Shown here one piece after another: positions 26,908 through 35,444 of a DNA stretch of 64,000 nt (position 1 is the first letter of the stretch; each line of letters opens with the position of its first letter). The translations under genes and the position numbers were made by a program. This DNA is from Domibacillus mangrovi (GTDB lineage: Bacteria > Bacillota > Bacilli > Bacillales > Domibacillaceae), in NCBI RefSeq assembly GCF_001906925.1, contig NZ_MRWQ01000006.1:62001-126000 (forward strand), given 5' to 3'. Below the pieces are notes generated by a model that did no database searches, was not told the origin of the DNA, and worked only from the letters and a program-made list of their open reading frames with translations.

Positions 26908-27806
26908 AATCATCTGGCCTTTTAAAAGTGCCGGCAAGTACGGCCAACTTAGGGCCAGGATTTGATTCAATCGGCCTAGCATTCAGTCTATATTTAACCG
27001 TAGAAGTAAAAAAAGCTGACCGGTGGGTGTTTTCGCACCGGTCAGCTCTTTTAAACGGACTTCCAGAAGATGAGCAGCATTTAATTGCGGTTGTTGCAAA
27101 AAAAACAGCTGAACTTCGCGGCGTCGTTATGCCGCCCATTGAAGCGGTTTTAGAAAGTAATATTCCGCTTGCCCGCGGTCTCGGCAGCAGTGCGGCAGCG
27201 ATTGCGGCAGGCATTGAAATTGCTGATAAATTTGCGGATTTACAGTTGACTGATGCGGAAAAGCTCAATATCGGGGACCAGTTTGAAGGACACCCTGATA
27301 ACATCGGTGCATCTCTTTTTGGGGGGATGGTATGCGGTGTATCACTAGGCGAAACAGCAGAAATGGTAAAGCTTCCTGCACCGGATATTGACTTAATAGC
27401 CCTTGTCCCGCCATATGAGTTGAAAACAGAAGACGCACGCAATGTATTGCCAGCCTCATTTGCCCGTAAAGACGCAGTGCTTGGCAGTGCCGTTTCGAAC
27501 ATGCTCGTTGCTGCATTTATGCAACACGACTACGAAACAGCAGGCCGCATGATGGAGCGTGACGTGTTCCACGAACCGTTCCGGACATCACTCATTAAAG
27601 AACTTGCTCCCGCGCGTGACCTTGCACGAAGCTATGGAGCTTATGCAACGGTCATTAGCGGGGCAGGCCCAACTGTATTAACGGTCGCTCCACGAGGAAA
27701 AGGACAAGAAATTGCGGATCAACTCCGCCAGAAATTCAATGATTGTGATGTTTTAGAGCTCAGTGTAGATTGTGTAGGACCGGAATGGATTCAATCTGGC
27801 GAATAA
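26904..27806 (+). CDS. thrB: Homoserine kinase
   Basis: ThrB phosphorylates homoserine, supplying the substrate of ThrC. It belongs to the GHMP kinases: [20 protein letters not shown] at the N-terminus, the ATP-binding [20 protein letters not shown] near residue 90 and the C-terminal [17 protein letters not shown]. It is 300 residues long and complete. The ATG lies in the end of thrC. The terminator stem begins inside the last codons and the stop codon sits in its loop, so termination is very tight. Upstream regulation would be shared with hom. Confidence 0.97.
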   Translation: MKSSGLLKVPASTANLGPGFDSIGLAFSLYLTVEVKKADRWVFSHRSALLNGLPEDEQHLIAVVAKKTAELRGVVMPPIEAVLESNIPLARGLGSSAAAIAAGIEIADKFADLQLTDAEKLNIGDQFEGHPDNIGASLFGGMVCGVSLGETAEMVKLPAPDIDLIALVPPYELKTEDARNVLPASFARKDAVLGSAVSNMLVAAFMQHDYETAGRMMERDVFHEPFRTSLIKELAPARDLARSYGAYATVISGAGPTVLTVAPRGKGQEIADQLRQKFNDCDVLELSVDCVGPEWIQSGE

Positions 27807-27823
27807 GTTCGCCAGATTTTTTT
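27793..27823 (+). terminator. Terminator of hom-thrC-thrB
   Basis: AATCTGGCGAA (27793-27803) pairs with TTCGCCAGATT (27808-27818); the loop holds the thrB stop codon; seven T follow. Confidence 0.88.
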
Positions 27824-27847
27824 GTGAGAAAATAGTTTGAATAGGAG

Positions 27848-27896
27848 TTGACATATCATTCAATACAGTTATAATTGAAATTGATATTCATTATCA
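27848..27896 (+). promoter_or_regulatory. Consensus promoter and Fur-box-like site of the small RNA
   Basis: TTGACA (27848-27853), 16 bases, TATAAT (27870-27875), both perfect. TGATATTCATTATCA at 27882-27896 differs from the 7-1-7 Fur consensus at one position and covers the expected transcription start, the position for repression by iron-loaded Fur. Confidence 0.7.
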
Positions 27897-27961
27897 ATAC
27901 CCCCTCTTTGATACTGAATTTCACATCCGACATTGGACAGCAATCATTGCTGTCTTTTTTT
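27882..27961 (+). ncRNA. fsrA: Putative Fur-regulated small RNA, FsrA-like
   Basis: A compact unit of about 80 bases: start placed seven bases after TATAAT, a C-rich single-stranded stretch TACCCCCTCTTTGA (27899 onwards), a second short segment CACATCCGACATT, and a terminator GACAGCAA-TCA-TTGCTGTC followed by seven T (27936-27961). FsrA of Bacillus subtilis is an 84-nt Fur-repressed RNA that uses C-rich loops to block translation of iron-rich enzymes. Length, promoter, Fur box and C-rich segments all fit. No protein is encoded. Homology is inferred from architecture and memory of the family, not from an alignment. Confidence 0.65.
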
Positions 27962-28034
27962 CTTGCTAAAATCGCTTACATCCTTTAATTTAGAAGCAGA
28001 TAATAAAAAATCAGTTATAAAGGGGAGACTTAAT

Positions 28035-28901
28035 TTGAAAATGCGAGTATCAGCAGTACAGTATCATTTGCACACAATCCAATCGTTTGATGAATTTGCG
28101 GAACAATGTGAACATTACATAAAAACGGCAATGGAGTTTGAAGCGGAATTTATTTTATTTCCTGAATTTTTCACGACACAGCTTCTCTCAATTGGCGACG
28201 AGGAGACAGGCGAGGCGTTAAAAATTACGGATTTGCCATTGTTCACAGAGCGTTATGAGCATACATTCTCTGAATTTGCGCGTCATTATAACGTTCACAT
28301 TATCGCAGGCACACATGTCACAGCAGCAGGGGACGGTATTCAAAATACCGCTTATCTATTTTACCCGGACGGCTCGTATCAAATGCAGCCTAAACTACAT
28401 ATAACACCTGCGGAAGTGGAAGGGTGGAACATGCAGCAAGGCGATTCGTTCCGTATCTTTGAAACAGATAAAGGAACAATTGCGATCTTAACATGTTATG
28501 ACATTGAATTTCCAGAAATCGTCCGCATGGCAAAAGCACGCGGAGCAGATGTGATTTTCTGTCCATCATGTACAGACGACCGGCACGGCTTTCATCGCGT
28601 CCGTTATACGAGCCATGCACGTGCTGTTGAAAATCAAGTGTATGTCGTTGGAACAGGTACAGTCGGATCATTGCCAACAGTCGATTTAATGCGGGCTAAT
28701 ACGGGACAGGCTGTTGTGATTGCACCGAATGATATTCCATTCCCTCCAGCAGGCATCGTAGCAGAAGGTATCATGAACGATGATATGATTATTACCGCTG
28801 ATCTTGATCTTTCGCTTTTATATGAAGTGCGTAAAAAAGGATCGGTCACAACGTGGCGGGACCGCCGGACGGACTTATATCCTGATTGGGAAACCGAATA
28901 A
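28035..28901 (+). CDS. Carbon-nitrogen hydrolase (nitrilase superfamily)
   Basis: A 288-residue amidase-fold enzyme. The Glu-Lys-Cys triad is visible: LFPEFFTTQ (Glu), QPKLHITPAE (Lys) and ILTCYDIEFPE (Cys), with ARGADVIFCPSCTDDRHGF and RYTSHARAVENQVYVVGTGT following. It resembles the C-terminal hydrolase part of Bacillus YhcX, but here no acetyltransferase domain is attached. TTG at 28035 is six bases from GGGGAGA and is the probable start; the next in-frame ATG is at 28041; any longer form would run through the small RNA terminator and is unlikely. The amide substrate is unknown. It is monocistronic, between the small RNA and an RNA-rich leader region. Confidence 0.85.
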   Translation: MKMRVSAVQYHLHTIQSFDEFAEQCEHYIKTAMEFEAEFILFPEFFTTQLLSIGDEETGEALKITDLPLFTERYEHTFSEFARHYNVHIIAGTHVTAAGDGIQNTAYLFYPDGSYQMQPKLHITPAEVEGWNMQQGDSFRIFETDKGTIAILTCYDIEFPEIVRMAKARGADVIFCPSCTDDRHGFHRVRYTSHARAVENQVYVVGTGTVGSLPTVDLMRANTGQAVVIAPNDIPFPPAGIVAEGIMNDDMIITADLDLSLLYEVRKKGSVTTWRDRRTDLYPDWETE

Positions 28902-29059
28902 TATACGATCTTGAATATTTGGAAAGTTAAGACAAAGTGACTGTTAAAGCAGTAATTCGCTAATAGATGAAACCTAATAATAGAATCGAAAAATCCTTTT
29001 AAAAATAGTTGAATTTTTGAAATGATTGTATTATGATAATAATCAGTTAAATAAATGAG

Positions 29060-29310
29060 CAATGAAGAAGAAGAGTAACAATGACGAATGCTTTAGAGAG
29101 CCGGCGGTTGGTGCAAGCTGGTGCAGGACACATTGTGAATGGGCTTCTGAGCTTCCGGACCGAACAAGAAGTTATTAAGTAGGCTCCGGCGTACGTCTTA
29201 CGTTACAGAAGACAGGCAGAAATCTGCTGTTAAAGTGGATCGCATATGTGCGGTCAATAAAGGTGGTACCACGGCTCCCCGTCCTTTTGAAGATGAGGGG
29301 GCCTTTTTTT
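29060..29310 (+). ncRNA. T-box leader with leucine-type specifier, without a downstream gene
   Basis: Typical stem I parts are AGAGAGCCGG, GGTGCAAGCTGGTGCAGGAC and GAATGGGCTTCTGAG; the T-box AAAGGTGGTACCACGG is near 29259-29274, followed by the terminator GGCTCCCC / GGGGGCC with seven T. Aligning GAATGGG-CTTC-TGAG with GAATGGG-TCCG-TGAG of the trp T-box places the specifier codon at 29152-29154, CTT, a leucine codon. T-boxes sense uncharged tRNA and read through into an amino-acid gene, yet here a mobile repeat and then another T-box follow and no leucine gene is present. Confidence 0.88.
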
Positions 29311-29359
29311 ATTTATCGCGGATGAAAGAAAACCTTGGGTGATGGAAGATTCACTTTAT

Positions 29360-29567
29360 CCCGCATTAACGAGCAGTAAGACCCTTTCTTCAAGACTCCG
29401 AAAAGAAAAGAAGGATAAGCGGGGGATCAACTGTCCGTAAAAGCCCGATTGGTTTGGGCCGGCTGAAGCCGATCACTCAGGTATGGCCGCAGGACGCGGC
29501 GCTCTTTACCCGAGTTCCTGTTTATTCAGTGGGGGATGAACAAAATCCCAACTGAATGAAGTTTTAC
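29360..29567 (+). repeat. Dispersed structured repeat, copy B (IS200/IS605-like, transposase-less)
   Basis: A 208-base element directly after TTTAT (29355-29359). It begins CCCGCATTAACGAGCAG and ends ACTGAATGAAGTTTTAC. Internal hairpins: GCCCGA-TTGG-TTTGGGC, CCGGCT-GA-AGCCG, GCCGC-AGGAC-GCGGC, and the right-end stem ATTCAGT...ACTGAAT. It is about 85% like copy C and sits between the two T-boxes. No reading frame of note. The TTTAT target, terminal hairpins and TTAC/TCAC-type right end are features of IS200/IS605 single-strand transposons. Confidence 0.75.
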
Positions 29568-29581
29568 TATATAATTAATAC

Positions 29582-29829
29582 GATGATCGGAAAAAGTACA
29601 GCTGTTTTTTGCTCGTTACAGAGAGCCTAGGGGGGTGGAACCAGGCACGCAGCAACAGCTCGAATGGGTCCGTGAGTGGTAGCTTGAACATATTGAAAGT
29701 AGAGCGCCCGGCAGCCGTCCGTTAACCGGTTTTAAGGGGAAGCAAATTAGCAATTTTGCTTCAACGAGAGGTGGCACCGCGGGAAACCGTCCTCCATAGA
29801 TGATATGAGATCATCTATGGAGTTTTTTT
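29582..29829 (+). ncRNA. T-box leader of the trp operon
   Basis: Stem I holds AGAGAGCCTAGG and GAATGGGTCCGTGAG-TGG-TAGC, with the specifier TGG (tryptophan) at 29677-29679. The T-box AGAGGTGGCACCGCGGG is near 29767-29783, and the terminator CTCCATAGATGAT / ATCATCTATGGAG (29792-29822) ends in seven T. Uncharged tRNA-Trp should stabilise the antiterminator and allow transcription of trpE onwards. This replaces the TRAP-type attenuation known from Bacillus subtilis. Confidence 0.95.
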
Positions 29830-29852
29830 ATGGAAAGAAAGGGGAACTGATG

Positions 29853-31247
29853 ATGAAATTACAGGCAACGATTCAATACAAACGAAAAGAAATGGAAGGA
29901 GATATGATTACACCAATCTCCATTTATCACATGCTGCGTGGAAAACAAAAGATGTTGTTTGAAAGCTCAGCCAAACATGAAGAAAGCGGGCGCTATTCAT
30001 TTATAGCGGTGGATCCGGTCGCGCAATTTACAGCTGATGGAAACGGATATGTGATAACTAAAAAAGAAGGTAAAATAGAATCTGGTTCAGAAAAGTTCAT
30101 GGACAAATTAAAAGAGATTATGCCTGTTTATGGTGACAACGATTATCCATTTCCTTTTTTTGGAGGTGCGGCTGGTTACATTGGGTATGATACTGTCTTT
30201 TTTGAAGAGAAAATAGGGACACCGCTTCCAGATGAACTCGAAATGCCTGACGTACATTTGTTGTTTTATGACACGTTCGTCGTCTATGATCATTTAACAC
30301 AACTTGTTTCGCTCGTTGCGGTTGATTTATTTGGAAGCCGAACGGAAGCTGAGATGGATGCGGCGATTGAAAGTTTATATCATGACATTCATGGTGATCA
30401 AAAACCATTTGCCGGCAATGAAACAAATGTCCTTGCGTTCACTTCAAAAACAGAACGTAAAACATTTTGTGACATGGTTGAAAAAGCGAAAGAGCATATC
30501 ATTCGCGGTGATATTTTCCAAGTCGTTCTTTCACAGCGTCTTTCATCTCCATTTGAAGGAGATCCGTTCACATTGTACCGCCGTCTTCGCACATCGAATC
30601 CATCACCGTACATGTTTTACATTGATTTTGATGGCTATACGGTGTTAGGCACATCACCAGAAAGCCTTGTCAAAGTAAGCGGAACGACAGTCACAACTAA
30701 TCCTATTGCTGGCACTCGGCCGCGAGGCACATCACCAGAAAAAGATGCGCGTCTTGCAGAGGAGCTATTAGCGGATGAAAAAGAAATCGCTGAACACCGG
30801 ATGCTTGTCGATCTTGGCCGTAACGATGTTGGAAAAATTTCAGAAATTGGCTCCGTCACATTGGATAAATATATGAAAATTGAAAAGTATAAACACGTGA
30901 TGCATATCGTGTCAGAAGTATCAGGTGAATTAAGAGAAAATTATCATCCACTCGATGCACTGACAGCGTGTTTACCAGCGGGTACGGTTTCCGGTGCACC
31001 GAAAATTCGGGCGATGCAAATTATTAATGAACTCGAACCGGTAAAGCGCGGCGTGTACTCTGGCGCAGTCGGATACTTGTCGGCAACAGGCAGTATGGAC
31101 TTTGCGCTTGCGATCCGCACGATGGTCATTAAAGACAATATGGCCCATGTACAAGCAGGAGCTGGCATCGTTTATGACTCCGTACCTGATACAGAATATG
31201 AAGAAACAATGCATAAAGCAAAAGCATTACTGGAGGTGCAAAAATGA
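29853..31247 (+). CDS. trpE: Anthranilate synthase component I
   Basis: TrpE makes anthranilate from chorismate with ammonia supplied by TrpG. The chorismate-binding domain carries KAKEHIIRGDIFQVVLSQRL (key part GDIFQVVLSQR), NPSPYMFYIDF, LGTSPESLVKV, NPIAGTRPRG and the terminal TVSGAPKIRAMQIINELE and GAGIVYDSVPDTEYEET. The N-terminal part with LFESSAKHEESGRYSFIA holds the tryptophan feedback region; the LLES-type motif appears as LFESS. Translation probably starts at ATG 29853, seven bases after AGGGGA; an adjacent ATG at 29850 is possible. A longer frame would start inside the terminator. It overlaps trpGD by four bases (ATGA). Confidence 0.96.
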   Translation: MKLQATIQYKRKEMEGDMITPISIYHMLRGKQKMLFESSAKHEESGRYSFIAVDPVAQFTADGNGYVITKKEGKIESGSEKFMDKLKEIMPVYGDNDYPFPFFGGAAGYIGYDTVFFEEKIGTPLPDELEMPDVHLLFYDTFVVYDHLTQLVSLVAVDLFGSRTEAEMDAAIESLYHDIHGDQKPFAGNETNVLAFTSKTERKTFCDMVEKAKEHIIRGDIFQVVLSQRLSSPFEGDPFTLYRRLRTSNPSPYMFYIDFDGYTVLGTSPESLVKVSGTTVTTNPIAGTRPRGTSPEKDARLAEELLADEKEIAEHRMLVDLGRNDVGKISEIGSVTLDKYMKIEKYKHVMHIVSEVSGELRENYHPLDALTACLPAGTVSGAPKIRAMQIINELEPVKRGVYSGAVGYLSATGSMDFALAIRTMVIKDNMAHVQAGAGIVYDSVPDTEYEETMHKAKALLEVQK

Positions 31248-32857
31248 TTTTACTCATTGATAACTACGATTCATTCACATACAATCTATATCAACAAATC
31301 AGCGGAATCGGCAAAAACGTCCGTGTGGTCCGTAATGACGAAATTACGATCGATGAAATTGAAGCACTCGCACCAGAAGCAATTGTCATTTCTCCAGGAC
31401 CAGGCACACCGGAAGAAGCTGGGATTTCGATTGAAGTGGTACACGCCTTTTATCATCGGATTCCAATTCTCGGTATTTGCCTAGGACATCAGGCAATTGC
31501 AGCGGCGTTTGGAACAGATATTATTCCAGCAAAAACGATTAAGCACGGGAAATTGTCTATGGTTCGTCATGAAGGAAAAGGATTGTTTTCTGCGGTGCAA
31601 GGTCCGGTGCCTGTCATGCGTTATCACTCTCTTGCCGTAGATAGAGAGACACTTAATCAAAAGCTAGAAGTGATAGCAGAATCAACTGATGATAACGAAA
31701 TTATGGCACTGCGTCATAAAGAATATCCGGTTTTTGGGCTTCAATTTCATCCAGAATCGATTGGTACAAAAGTGGGAGATAATTTAATTAGCGAATTTTT
31801 CCGTTCATACCGAAAAGAAAAAAACATGAAAAAGTATTTAATGAAATTATCGGATGGAGAATCTCTTACAAAAGAAGAAATGGAAAATGCGGTGGACGAG
31901 ATTTTGCAAGAAGATGTGACGGACAGTGAAATCGCTGCGTTTTTAATTGCGTTAAAAGCAAAAGGAGAAACGGTAGAGGAAGTCGCTGCATTTGTTCATG
32001 TCCTTCGTCAAAATGCAGTTGCATCCCGTACAAATTGGGAAAACGTAATGGATAATTGCGGTACGGGCGGTGACGGTTCCCAAAGCTTTAACATTAGTAC
32101 AACGTCTGCTTTTGTGCTCGCGGGTGCTGGTGTAAAAGTAGCGAAACATGGCAATAGAAGCGTATCAAGCAAAACAGGCAGCGCCGATGTACTTGAACAT
32201 CTTGGCGTGTCACTTGATTTCTTAGCTGATGAAACAGACCGCCTTCTTGAAGAAAACAATATTACCTTTTTGTTTGCACCGCACGTTCATCCGAAATTAA
32301 AGCGCATTATGAAAGTACGACGTGATTTAAAAATTCCAACCATTTTTAATTTGATTGGACCGCTGACAAATCCTGTACAGCTTGATTCGCAGCTTTTAGG
32401 CACTTATCGCCGGGATTCGCTTGAAATGATGGCTGATGTGTTAAATCTTCTTGGCCGTAAACGCGCCGTTGTCTTAAATGGAGCAGGGTATATGGATGAA
32501 GCGTCGCTTGCGGGTGAAAATCATTTAGTATTGCTTGAAAACGGAAAAATACAAAAAATGGTTGTAACAGCGGAATCCGCTGGTTTGCCACAATATCCGC
32601 TTGAAGCGATTAAAGGCGGAGAAGCGATTGAAAACGCCGAAATTTTAAAGCGAATTTTAGAAGGAGAGCGCGGTGCACCGCGCGATACAGTTGTCCTGAA
32701 TAGTGCAATTGGTTTATTCGCAAATGGCAAGGCAAAGTCGATTCCTGAAGGTGTGAAGATGGCAGAAGAAAGCATTGATTCAGGTGCTGCGCTACAAAAA
32801 TTAAATTATTTAATTGAATTTTCTAAAAAAAGACAGAAAGCAGTGGTAACAGGATGA
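31244..32857 (+). CDS. trpGD: Fused anthranilate synthase glutaminase / anthranilate phosphoribosyltransferase
   Basis: One uninterrupted 537-residue frame joins two enzymes. Residues 1-190 are the TrpG glutamine amidotransferase: LLIDNYDSFTYNLYQ, VISPGPGTPEEAG, the nucleophile in LGICLGHQAIA, and FGLQFHPESIG with the catalytic His and Glu. Residues 195-537 are TrpD: MDNCGTGGDGSQSFNIST (phosphoribosyl pyrophosphate site), VAKHGNRSVSSKTGSADVLE, NLIGPLTNP. The junction FRSYRKEKN-MKKYLMKL lies exactly where separate trpG ends and trpD begins, and the internal ATG has only a poor ribosome binding site. Fusion of this kind is familiar from enteric bacteria, less so from Bacillaceae, where trpG and trpD are normally separate. 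Confidence 0.93.
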   Translation: MILLIDNYDSFTYNLYQQISGIGKNVRVVRNDEITIDEIEALAPEAIVISPGPGTPEEAGISIEVVHAFYHRIPILGICLGHQAIAAAFGTDIIPAKTIKHGKLSMVRHEGKGLFSAVQGPVPVMRYHSLAVDRETLNQKLEVIAESTDDNEIMALRHKEYPVFGLQFHPESIGTKVGDNLISEFFRSYRKEKNMKKYLMKLSDGESLTKEEMENAVDEILQEDVTDSEIAAFLIALKAKGETVEEVAAFVHVLRQNAVASRTNWENVMDNCGTGGDGSQSFNISTTSAFVLAGAGVKVAKHGNRSVSSKTGSADVLEHLGVSLDFLADETDRLLEENNITFLFAPHVHPKLKRIMKVRRDLKIPTIFNLIGPLTNPVQLDSQLLGTYRRDSLEMMADVLNLLGRKRAVVLNGAGYMDEASLAGENHLVLLENGKIQKMVVTAESAGLPQYPLEAIKGGEAIENAEILKRILEGERGAPRDTVVLNSAIGLFANGKAKSIPEGVKMAEESIDSGAALQKLNYLIEFSKKRQKAVVTG

Positions 32858-33624
32858 CAACCATTTTAGATAAAATTATTGATAAAAAACGAGAAGAAGT
32901 AGCGTTCCTAAAAAAGTCAGCACTCACATACAAAACAGATCGGATTCCGACTTCCTTTTATGATCGGATTATTGCATCAAAAACAATCGCGTTGATCGCT
33001 GAAGTGAAGCGGGCTTCCCCATCAAAAGGAGATATCAATCTAGGTGTTGATCCTGTTGAGCAAGCAACGATATATGCACAAAACGGCGCGGATGCCGTGT
33101 CTGTTCTAACGGATACGCCTTTTTTCAAAGGGACGATGGACGATCTAAAAGCAGTGAAAGCAAATGTTGAGATCCCTCTATTAAATAAAGATTTTATCAT
33201 TGATGAAATTCAAATTGACCGAGCAAAAGCTTCAGGCGGCGATATCATTTTACTCATTGCGGCTGCGCTGAATGATGAAGAGATGCATCGATTGTACCGG
33301 CATTCAAAAGAGCATGGACTTGATGTGCTCGTTGAAGTGCATAATGAAGCGGAAATGGAACGGGCACTTGCGCTAGAGGCCAATATTATTGGAATTAACA
33401 ACCGCGATCTTCACTCATTTAAAACAGATCTTGCTGTAACGGAAAGGCTCCTGTCCCAATATGGAAAAGAAAAGGCCATTTTTGTGTCAGAGAGCGGTAT
33501 TAAAACAAAAGAAGATGCCATTCGGTTAAAAGAAGCGGGTGCTCGGGCCCTTCTTGTCGGTGAAACATTAATGCTCGCTGGCGATGTGGCAGCAACGGTC
33601 CGTTCGCTGAAAGTGGAATTGTAA
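32854..33624 (+). CDS. trpC: Indole-3-glycerol phosphate synthase
   Basis: TrpC closes the indole ring from carboxyphenylamino-deoxyribulose phosphate. The beta/alpha-barrel has IALIAEVKRASPSKGDIN at the first catalytic Lys, AVSVLTDTPFFKGTMDDL, PLLNKDFIIDEIQI with the general acid Lys, and IGINNRDLHSFKTDL plus ESGIKTKEDAIRLKEAGA towards the phosphate site. All 256 residues are present. The start ATG overlaps the trpGD stop by four bases, and trpF follows after one base, so translation is coupled through the operon. Confidence 0.97.
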   Translation: MTTILDKIIDKKREEVAFLKKSALTYKTDRIPTSFYDRIIASKTIALIAEVKRASPSKGDINLGVDPVEQATIYAQNGADAVSVLTDTPFFKGTMDDLKAVKANVEIPLLNKDFIIDEIQIDRAKASGGDIILLIAAALNDEEMHRLYRHSKEHGLDVLVEVHNEAEMERALALEANIIGINNRDLHSFKTDLAVTERLLSQYGKEKAIFVSESGIKTKEDAIRLKEAGARALLVGETLMLAGDVAATVRSLKVEL

Positions 33625-33625
33625 A

Positions 33626-34234
33626 ATGAATGTTAAAATTTGTGGAATTACCTCGTTTGAAGCAGCAAGCTGGGCATATGAGGCGGGTGCTGACATGATC
33701 GGATTTGTTTTTGCGAACAGCAGCCGGCGCATTTCAGCTGAATTGGCTCGCCAGATCGGTGAAACGGTTGGCGAAAATGTAAAAAAAGTCGGTGTGTTCG
33801 TTAATGAAGAGGCCGATGTCATTTGTGATATTGTGAAAACAGCCGGTCTTGATTATGTACAGCTTCATGGGGATGAACCAGCTGAATTTGCTGAAAACAT
33901 GCCCGTTCCGGTTATAAAAGCTTTTTCAGTAAAAGAAAACATTTCGTACAAAGAAATGTTTGCCTACCCGGCCGAGTATATTTTAATCGACAGTCCGCCG
34001 GCTCGCTTTCGGGGAGGCAGTGGCCAAGTCTTTGACTGGTCCCTTCTTGAAAATCCGGATGTGGATAAAAACCGTCTCATTTTGGCAGGAGGTCTTTCAC
34101 CTGATAATATAAAAGAAGCGGTACAGTCCGTTGGGCCATTTGCGGTGGATATTTCAAGCGGTGTCGAAACCGATGGCCAGAAAGATGAAACGAAAGTATT
34201 CCAATTTGTACAGCGTGCGAAAGGAGCAAATTAA
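33626..34234 (+). CDS. trpF: Phosphoribosylanthranilate isomerase
   Basis: TrpF performs the Amadori rearrangement between the TrpD and TrpC steps. [20 protein letters not shown] contains the general-base Cys, FANSSRRIS and [10 protein letters not shown] follow, [13 protein letters not shown] is the barrel centre, and [19 protein letters not shown] has the catalytic Asp and the phosphate loop with [14 protein letters not shown] and [14 protein letters not shown]. The length is normal at 202 residues. It is separate from trpC, unlike in enteric bacteria. The ribosome binding site of trpB lies within its last codons. Confidence 0.96.
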   Translation: MNVKICGITSFEAASWAYEAGADMIGFVFANSSRRISAELARQIGETVGENVKKVGVFVNEEADVICDIVKTAGLDYVQLHGDEPAEFAENMPVPVIKAFSVKENISYKEMFAYPAEYILIDSPPARFRGGSGQVFDWSLLENPDVDKNRLILAGGLSPDNIKEAVQSVGPFAVDISSGVETDGQKDETKVFQFVQRAKGAN

Positions 34235-34235
34235 A

Positions 34236-35444
34236 TTGAGTAACGTATATAACCAGCCGGATGCTAAAGGGCATTACGGTGAATACGGCGGCCGTTACGT
34301 GCCAGAATCGCTTATGCGGGCCGTCAAAGAACTAGAAGAAGCATACGAGTCAGCGATGGTGGATGAATCATTTCTAGCTGAATTAAATCATTATTTAACC
34401 GATTATGTCGGTCGTGAAAACCCGCTTTACTTTGCTGAAAACTTAACAAAAGAAGCCGGCGGTGCGAAAATTTATTTGAAGCGTGAAGACTTGAATCATA
34501 CAGGCGCTCATAAAATTAATAATACGATTGGACAAGCGCTTCTTGCCGTTCGCATGGGCAAACGAAAAGTCGTGGCTGAAACAGGTGCTGGACAGCATGG
34601 TGTGGCAACCGCTACGGTTTGTGCATTGTTGAATCTGGATTGTGTTATTTTCATGGGAGAAGAAGACATTCGCCGTCAGGAATTAAATGTGTTCCGGATG
34701 GAGCTGCTCGGTGCGCGTGTTGAAAGTGTCTCACAAGGAAGCGGTACATTAAAAGATGCGGTAAATGAAGCACTTCGCTACTGGGTAACAAATGTGGAGG
34801 ATACTCATTATATTATGGGTTCAGTACTCGGTCCCCATCCATTCCCGCAAATTGTCCGCGATTTTCAAGCGGTCATTGGCAATGAAACGAAACGGCAGCT
34901 GCAGGAAAAAGAAGGCCGTCTTCCGGATGCGGTTGTCGCTTGTATTGGCGGGGGCAGCAACGCGATGGGGATGTTTTATCCATTTATTGAAGATGAATCA
35001 GTCAAAATGTACGGCGTAGAAGCAGCCGGAAGCGGTGTAGATACAGATAAACATGCGGCTTCGATGACAATGGGCAGTGTGGGTGTGCTGCATGGCAGTA
35101 AAATGTATTTGCTTCAGGATGAAGCAGGACAAATTCAAGAAGCGCATTCTATCTCTGCTGGCCTTGATTATCCGGGTGTCGGTCCGGAGCATAGCTTTTT
35201 AAAAGACTCGGGTCGTGTCATTTATGAACATATTACGGATGAAGAAGCGCTTGAAGGCTTTAAAGTGTTGACTAAAACAGAAGGTATTATACCAGCGCTT
35301 GAAAGCTCTCATGCTATCGCTTATGCACTGAAACTGGCAAAAACGATGAAAGAAGATGAAATTATCGCGATTTGTCTGTCAGGGCGTGGGGATAAAGATG
35401 TTGCACAAATTAAAGAACGTTTTGAAAGAGAGGGCCAAAAATAA
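34236..35444 (+). CDS. trpB: Tryptophan synthase beta chain
   Basis: TrpB joins indole with serine using pyridoxal phosphate. [16 protein letters not shown] begins the protein, [20 protein letters not shown] holds the PLP lysine, [18 protein letters not shown] and [19 protein letters not shown] follow, and [16 protein letters not shown] binds the cofactor phosphate; LSGRGDKDV ends it. The start is the TTG at 34236, nine bases after AAAGGAG and one base past the trpF stop. About 402 residues, full length. A longer in-frame form overlapping trpF is not supported. Its stop overlaps the trpA start by one base. Confidence 0.97.
   Translation: MSNVYNQPDAKGHYGEYGGRYVPESLMRAVKELEEAYESAMVDESFLAELNHYLTDYVGRENPLYFAENLTKEAGGAKIYLKREDLNHTGAHKINNTIGQALLAVRMGKRKVVAETGAGQHGVATATVCALLNLDCVIFMGEEDIRRQELNVFRMELLGARVESVSQGSGTLKDAVNEALRYWVTNVEDTHYIMGSVLGPHPFPQIVRDFQAVIGNETKRQLQEKEGRLPDAVVACIGGGSNAMGMFYPFIEDESVKMYGVEAAGSGVDTDKHAASMTMGSVGVLHGSKMYLLQDEAGQIQEAHSISAGLDYPGVGPEHSFLKDSGRVIYEHITDEEALEGFKVLTKTEGIIPALESSHAIAYALKLAKTMKEDEIIAICLSGRGDKDVAQIKERFEREGQK

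Noticed and set aside
27933-28034. N-terminal extension of the nitrilase-like protein
   Set aside because: It would start inside the small RNA terminator; the TTG at 28035 has a proper ribosome binding site.
29020-29050. Second Fur box before the leucine T-box
   Set aside because: TTATGATAATAATCA is AT-rich and only loosely fits the 7-1-7 pattern; no iron gene follows.
29805-29852. Upstream start for trpE
   Set aside because: It lies in the T-box terminator stem; the ATG at 29853 follows AGGGGA.
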